Below are positions 59,831 to 64,000 of a DNA stretch of 64,000 nucleotides, in pieces. Positions within the stretch are counted from its first letter, which is position 1; every line of letters begins with the position of its first letter. The notes beneath the pieces were generated by a model. The model was not told the origin of the DNA and searched no databases. It worked only from the letters and a program-made list of their open reading frames with translations. A program made the translations under genes and the position numbers. This stretch comes from an uncultured Collinsella sp. Lineage in GTDB: Bacteria > Actinomycetota > Coriobacteriia > Coriobacteriales > Coriobacteriaceae. The stretch spans positions 1-64,000 of the forward strand of contig UQMM01000007.1 in NCBI GenBank assembly GCA_900542165.1. The letters are read 5' to 3'.

Positions 59831-61081
59831 CTATAGATCCTCTCGCCACAGAGGGAGGCATAGACAGTTTGTGCCACCATAGCCTTTGGTGAGCTCGTCA
59901 ATGGATAACGGGAATAATTCCATTCCTGCTTTCTCAAGCGCTTCGTTGGTCCAAACGTTTTCTTCATATACGCATAGCTTTCCTGGCGAGAGCGCAAGGA
60001 TAGACGTTGCGTTGTTCCGGCGCTCTCTTTCGTAGGCGGTTTGATTCCCGCCTCCGCAGTCAATTACTTTTATTGGTTCGCAACAGGCTGCAGAGAGTAT
60101 TTCCGGAATCGTGCGATCGATAGGAGTGATCGTAAGGCCCTTTCCGGATCGTTTTAGTTGAATGCTGTATGCATCAACGGCATTGCATATCTCACGATCG
60201 ATGAGGAACGCGTCGTGATCAATTCTACTTATGAACGTATCGAGGTGGATACGCAGCCCGTCAGAGGGGACTCGAATCGCAATTAGCTCGGTAGTCTGGA
60301 ATTTATTTGAGGTCAGGAGCTCTTTGGCAAGTGACTCGACGGCGGCGGGTTCAGTTCGGTCAGAGATTCCAACTAATAATGTCTTAGCACTGATAACAAG
60401 AATGTCTCCGCCTTCGATATGGTAACTACTCCTGTTCAAATCACATACCGGGGTTTCTCCCATGATCTTGTGGTGGGTGAATATCTGCCGGTATAAGGCG
60501 ACCTCACGATCACGCTCAGGCCAATACATATGATTTAGGATGATGCCGTCTCCGACTACCACAGCAGGATCACGAGTGAAAAAAAGCGTGTTGAGGGGAT
60601 TGACCAAGAGCGAGGCGGGGTCAAATTGCTCGTGCACGAGCGCCCGTAGTGTTTCCGACTGGTTTGAACATAGCTCAGTGTCTCCAAAGCGAATGCCGTT
60701 AAGTACTATATTCACCAATTCCTGGGTGTTCTTAGCGTTCTCAAACAGCTGGGTTATTGTCTCGAGGAACTCTCTGCCTGTTGCCCCACTGCAACGGAGG
60801 TAGTCATCAATAAAACATTTAAGTGATTGGGGCTCAGTTTCAAGTGAGTCTTCGAGAAGGTCCCTAATTTCAATGGTTTCTACGCCATGCTTCTCAAGCA
60901 ATTGAACCATGGAATCGTGCTCATATATTGCTTTGTCGAGGTCAAAACGACCGCTCCATTTTCGCAGGGAGAAAACTTGGCTGAAGTCGGCATCAGGGTA
61001 GTTTTGTGTTTCAGTTCCTGGTCGATGGACAAGTACGGCTTTTAAATGACCGATTTCATTTGTTATGTGTACGCCTTGCAT
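59831..61081 (-). CDS. arcA: Arginine deiminase (1)
   Basis: 416 residues. Arginine to citrulline plus ammonia, first step of the ADI pathway. The guanidino-group-modifying fold is seen in VLVHRPGTE, FFTRDPAVVVGDGIIL (catalytic Asp), YHIEGGDILVI (His and Asp) and the C-terminal GYGGTNCLCLPLWRED, whose nucleophile is Cys406. The length is normal. CAGGAGA precedes ATG 61081. Base composition is lower in GC than the genes to the left. Its partner downstream is the XRE/S24 regulator; a transporter is divergent. Confidence 0.92.
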   Translation of the reverse strand: MQGVHITNEIGHLKAVLVHRPGTETQNYPDADFSQVFSLRKWSGRFDLDKAIYEHDSMVQLLEKHGVETIEIRDLLEDSLETEPQSLKCFIDDYLRCSGATGREFLETITQLFENAKNTQELVNIVLNGIRFGDTELCSNQSETLRALVHEQFDPASLLVNPLNTLFFTRDPAVVVGDGIILNHMYWPERDREVALYRQIFTHHKIMGETPVCDLNRSSYHIEGGDILVISAKTLLVGISDRTEPAAVESLAKELLTSNKFQTTELIAIRVPSDGLRIHLDTFISRIDHDAFLIDREICNAVDAYSIQLKRSGKGLTITPIDRTIPEILSAACCEPIKVIDCGGGNQTAYERERRNNATSILALSPGKLCVYEENVWTNEALEKAGMELFPLSIDELTKGYGGTNCLCLPLWREDL

Positions 61082-61334
61082 GTCTGTCTCCTGTCCTGCT
61101 GGTTTTTATATAAGGCTAAGGCAGGTTCCTTGTTGTGTTGCGGAAAAGTTAAAAGACGTATGTAATTGATAAATAACATCAATTTTAAATATCAGATTGA
61201 TTAATAACGTCACTTTAGCTGCCGTTCATAGGTGAAAAGCGACACGATGGCGATGGTTGGCCGACCACCGCTGAGCAACCTCATACATTTATGGTGCCAG
61301 CTGGATAGATGGGAAAAGGAATGAAGGAGGAGAT
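61082..61334. other. AT-rich divergent control region of the arginine genes
   Basis: It holds the inverted repeat AATTGAT/ATCAATT at 61164-61184, with a related GATTGATTAATAA near 61195. Probable promoters and operators for both directions; no clean -35/-10 pair could be chosen. Confidence 0.5.
61164..61184. promoter_or_regulatory. Inverted repeat, candidate operator
   Basis: Seven-base arms AATTGAT and ATCAATT with a seven-base spacer, about 85 bases from arcA (1) and 150 from the transporter start. Confidence 0.4.
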
Positions 61335-62777
61335 ATGGCAGCGGAAAGTTCGAAAGGCATCAAGCAGTTCAAGGTCCCGCACGTATATGCGATCATCTTT
61401 GCACTTATGGTCATCTTCGCTGTTCTCACGTGGATTGTTCCCTCTGGGTCCTATCAGCGTCAGGAGGTGAACGGTCGTGAAGTCACTGTCGCAGGTACGT
61501 ATGAGCAGAGTGAAAAGACATATATTGACGAGGAAACCGGGGATGAAGTAGATCTCAGACAAGGCGTCTTCGATGTTCTTCAGGCTCCAACGCGCGGTAT
61601 ACAAGAGGCAATTGAGGTCGTTGCATTCATCTTGATTGTGGGCGGTTCGTTTCAGGTTATTACTAAAACGGGCGCTATCACGAGCGGAATGGGTCGTGTC
61701 GTTCGCCGCTTTAAGAACAAAGACATTCTAATTATTCCTATTGCGATGGTTCTCTTTGCATTGGGCGGAACGAGCTTTGGCATGGCGGAAGAAACTCTCC
61801 CGTTCTTTGCGATCTTCATGCCAATTATGATGGCTATGGGCTTCGACTCGATGACGGCGTTCATGGTCGTGTTCGTTGGAGCGCGCACGGGTTACATCGC
61901 CTCAACGATTAATCCGTTTAATGTTCTCATTGCGCAAGGTATTCTTGGTATTCAGGGTAACCCCCAGCTGTGGCTGCGTATGATTGCCTGGGTTGTTTTG
62001 ACTGCCGTTGCAATTACTTGGGTTGTCCTCTATGCACGAAGGGTAAAGAAGAACCCTGAGTCATCGATCACATTTGAGGATGATATCGCCAAGAAAGTCG
62101 AGTTCGCTGCCGATGAATCTGCCCTTGACGCGGAATTTACGGGTCGTCAAAAAGGCGTGCTTGCGGTATTTATCGCTGGTATGTGCCTTATCATCTGGGG
62201 ACTTGTGACCCAGGGCTGGTATATGAACGAGATTTCTGCGGTCTTTTTGGCCATGGGCCTGTTGGCTGGTGTTATTGCGGGCTTTAGTCAGGACGTCATC
62301 GCTCAGGAATTTGTTGCGGGTATCGCTGACTTTGCTTTCTCGGCAATTGTCGTTGGACTTGCGCGTGGCATCCTTGTCATTGCCTCTGACGGCATGATCA
62401 TCGATACCATCCTCAATGCGCTCGCCACTGGTCTGGGCGGCATCCCGGCGGTTCTCTTTACTACGCTTCTTTATGCGGTTGAGAACCTCCTGGCGATTCT
62501 GGTTCCCAGCTCATCTGGCCTTGCAGCACTGACCGCTCCCATTTTTGGACCTTTGACCGAACTCATGGGCCTTAATCCCGAGGCCGCCGTGTGGGCTCTC
62601 TCCATGGGTAGCGCGACGATGTCTTTGATCTGTCCTACTAGCGCCATTCTTGTAGCGGGTTTGGGCGTGTGCAAGATCAAGCTTGGCCAGTGGTGGAAGA
62701 CCGTTTGGAAATTCTTCTTGGTCGTGTCGCTCATCAATATCGTATTCGTAGCAATCTCGGGACTTATTGCCCTGTAG
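61335..62777 (+). CDS. YfcC/ArcD-type basic amino-acid transporter
   Basis: 480 residues, about 11-12 membrane helices. Family features: VPHVYAIIFALMVIFAVLTWIVPSGSY start (seen as PHVYAIIFALMVIF and TWIVPSGSYQRQ), the GGTSFGMAEETLPFF motif, TGYIASTINPFNV, and LVPSSSGLAALTAPIF. This family includes arginine/ornithine antiporters, and the gene lies between two arginine deiminases, so arginine uptake in exchange for ornithine or citrulline is the likely role. GGAGGAG precedes ATG 61335. 28 bases before the second arcA: one operon. Confidence 0.85.
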   Translation: MAAESSKGIKQFKVPHVYAIIFALMVIFAVLTWIVPSGSYQRQEVNGREVTVAGTYEQSEKTYIDEETGDEVDLRQGVFDVLQAPTRGIQEAIEVVAFILIVGGSFQVITKTGAITSGMGRVVRRFKNKDILIIPIAMVLFALGGTSFGMAEETLPFFAIFMPIMMAMGFDSMTAFMVVFVGARTGYIASTINPFNVLIAQGILGIQGNPQLWLRMIAWVVLTAVAITWVVLYARRVKKNPESSITFEDDIAKKVEFAADESALDAEFTGRQKGVLAVFIAGMCLIIWGLVTQGWYMNEISAVFLAMGLLAGVIAGFSQDVIAQEFVAGIADFAFSAIVVGLARGILVIASDGMIIDTILNALATGLGGIPAVLFTTLLYAVENLLAILVPSSSGLAALTAPIFGPLTELMGLNPEAAVWALSMGSATMSLICPTSAILVAGLGVCKIKLGQWWKTVWKFFLVVSLINIVFVAISGLIAL

Positions 62778-62805
62778 GTTTCATGGCTGAAATGGAGTAA
62801 CAGGA

Positions 62806-64000
62806 ATGTCTAAAGGACTGAATGTACACAGCGAGATTGGTAAGCTCAAGAAAGTTGTGCTTCACCGCCCCGGTCGTGACCTTGTGAACGTAAAGGCAGA
62901 AGAGTTCGATGATGTCTGGATTCACGACTGTTTCTATCTTGATGTGGCTCAAAAGGAGCATGATGCCTTTGCGGATCTTCTGAGGAGCGAAGGTGTTGAG
63001 GTTCTCTATATGGAGAAACTCGTTGCTGAAGCGCTGGATGCATGCCCCTCGGCTCGCGCTGAGTTTACCGATACATTTATGGCTGAGAGCGGGATTGTCA
63101 ATCCTATGCTTGAGCAGGCTGTTCGTGAAAAGCTCGACGCTATTTCAGATTCGTATCAGTTTGTACTTGAGGCTATGGGGGGATATCGTTATCGTGACCT
63201 TGAGCTGCCTCGCGTTTCGACTACGCTTAGTATGATGGATAATGAGGATGCGAAGCCCGATGATTTGGTGTTGAAGCCTCTTCCGAGTTCATATTTCTCT
63301 CGCGATCCTCTTGCTTCCGTGGGCAAAGGCGTTCTGCTTCACCATATGTATTGGAAACAGCGAGATCGTGAAGTGCCCTTCTACGAAGCGATTTTCAAAT
63401 ACCATCCCGATTATGCAGGGACTCCGATTTGGTACGACCATAAGAATCCCTGGCATATCGAGGGCGGTGATGTGCTTAACATTAACGCCCATACCTTGGC
63501 TATTGGAATTAGCCAGCGAACTGAGGCGGCTGCGATTGAGGAGCTTGCAAAGAATTTGTTCTGGGGATCTGGGAATTCTGAGATCGATACCGTTTACGCT
63601 ATTAAAATCCCCAACGGCTATGCTTACATGCATCTTGACACCGTTTGCACCATGGTGGATTTCGATAAGTTCACAGTTTATCCCGGTATTTTTGAGACCC
63701 TTCGTGTTTATCGTCTGACTCGTGGTGACTCTGAGGGAATGGTCGCTGTTCAAGAGATTGATGACACGCTTGAACATATTCTTGAAATGGCTACTGGCGT
63801 GGAGAAGGTGCAGCTTATTGAGTGCGGTGCCGGCGATATGGTTGAGGCATCTCGCGAGCAGTGGAACGACGGGTCGAACACTCTTGCCGTTGCTCCTGGT
63901 AAAGTCTGTGTTTACGAGCGCAATGTTGTCACAAATGATGAGCTCTACAAGAACGGTTTGGAACTTTTGGTCGTTCCCTCCGAGGAACTGTCCCGCGGTC
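62806..64000 (+). CDS. arcA: Arginine deiminase (2), 3' end outside the window
   Basis: The first 398 residues are visible, reading MSKGLNVHSEIGKLKKVVLH from ATG 62806 (CAGGA just upstream) and open to the window edge. Catalytic Asp in YFSRDPLASVGKGVLL, the HIEGGDVLNI motif and the APGKVCVYERNVVTNDEL segment are seen; the nucleophile Cys lies beyond the edge. The overall identity to arginine deiminase (1) looks low outside the motifs, so these are ancient paralogs, not a recent duplication. It shares an operon with the transporter and is probably the main ADI-pathway enzyme. Confidence 0.9.
   Translation, partial: MSKGLNVHSEIGKLKKVVLHRPGRDLVNVKAEEFDDVWIHDCFYLDVAQKEHDAFADLLRSEGVEVLYMEKLVAEALDACPSARAEFTDTFMAESGIVNPMLEQAVREKLDAISDSYQFVLEAMGGYRYRDLELPRVSTTLSMMDNEDAKPDDLVLKPLPSSYFSRDPLASVGKGVLLHHMYWKQRDREVPFYEAIFKYHPDYAGTPIWYDHKNPWHIEGGDVLNINAHTLAIGISQRTEAAAIEELAKNLFWGSGNSEIDTVYAIKIPNGYAYMHLDTVCTMVDFDKFTVYPGIFETLRVYRLTRGDSEGMVAVQEIDDTLEHILEMATGVEKVQLIECGAGDMVEASREQWNDGSNTLAVAPGKVCVYERNVVTNDELYKNGLELLVVPSEELSRG

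Overview
The window looks like part of the chromosome of a high-GC gut actinobacterium of the class Coriobacteriia, most likely Collinsella or a close relative. This is an inference from GC-rich coding, gene content (class III fructose-bisphosphatase, formate-THF ligase with FolD and a formimino-THF cyclodeaminase, arginine deiminases, superoxide reductase, many small lipoproteins and anchored surface proteins) and gene style; no rRNA or other definitive marker is present.

Layout. 1-22.0 kb is housekeeping: an AddB-like tail and AddA-like helicase-nuclease, DNA polymerase III alpha (dnaE), a SWIM/SNF2 helicase, a superoxide reductase, a degenerate NAD-synthetase-like protein, the ruvCAB operon, fhs, a membrane protein, a CDF metal transporter and a double zinc-ribbon protein. 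22.2-29.9 kb is a complete type II-A CRISPR-Cas locus: a tracrRNA transcribed leftwards, then cas9-cas1-cas2-csn2 and an array of 22 repeats and 21 spacers to the right. 30.1-32.5 kb, on the minus strand, holds a small unknown protein, an ADP-ribosylglycohydrolase and a YhcG/DUF1016 nuclease, a possible extension of the defence region. 33-37.2 kb carries a Tat-exported PI-PLC-like protein and two tandem paralogous lipoproteins. 37.6-39.1 kb is a cyclodeaminase-folD pair, followed by a 238-bp inverted-repeat element that resembles a MITE, then a C69 dipeptidase, a phasin-like protein and an ABC1 kinase.

43.4-48.5 kb is the most notable block: a cobalamin riboswitch in front of two surface proteins. 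The first has four DUF4430 (transcobalamin C-terminal-like) domains plus a PQQ-type beta-propeller and a membrane anchor. The second is a membrane-anchored DUF4430 protein on a long charged stalk. Together they read as a candidate cell-surface vitamin B12 capture system.

48.6-59.1 kb returns to ordinary genes: two GtrA proteins, fbp, a DegV protein, a TIM-barrel protein, an RNA m5C methyltransferase, a MetRS-like synthetase with an altered KMSKS loop, a DUF3267 membrane protein and queH. 59.2-64 kb is an arginine region of lower GC: an arginine deiminase coupled to an XRE/S24-like regulator whose protease dyad is lost, a divergent YfcC-type transporter, and a second arginine deiminase that runs off the window.
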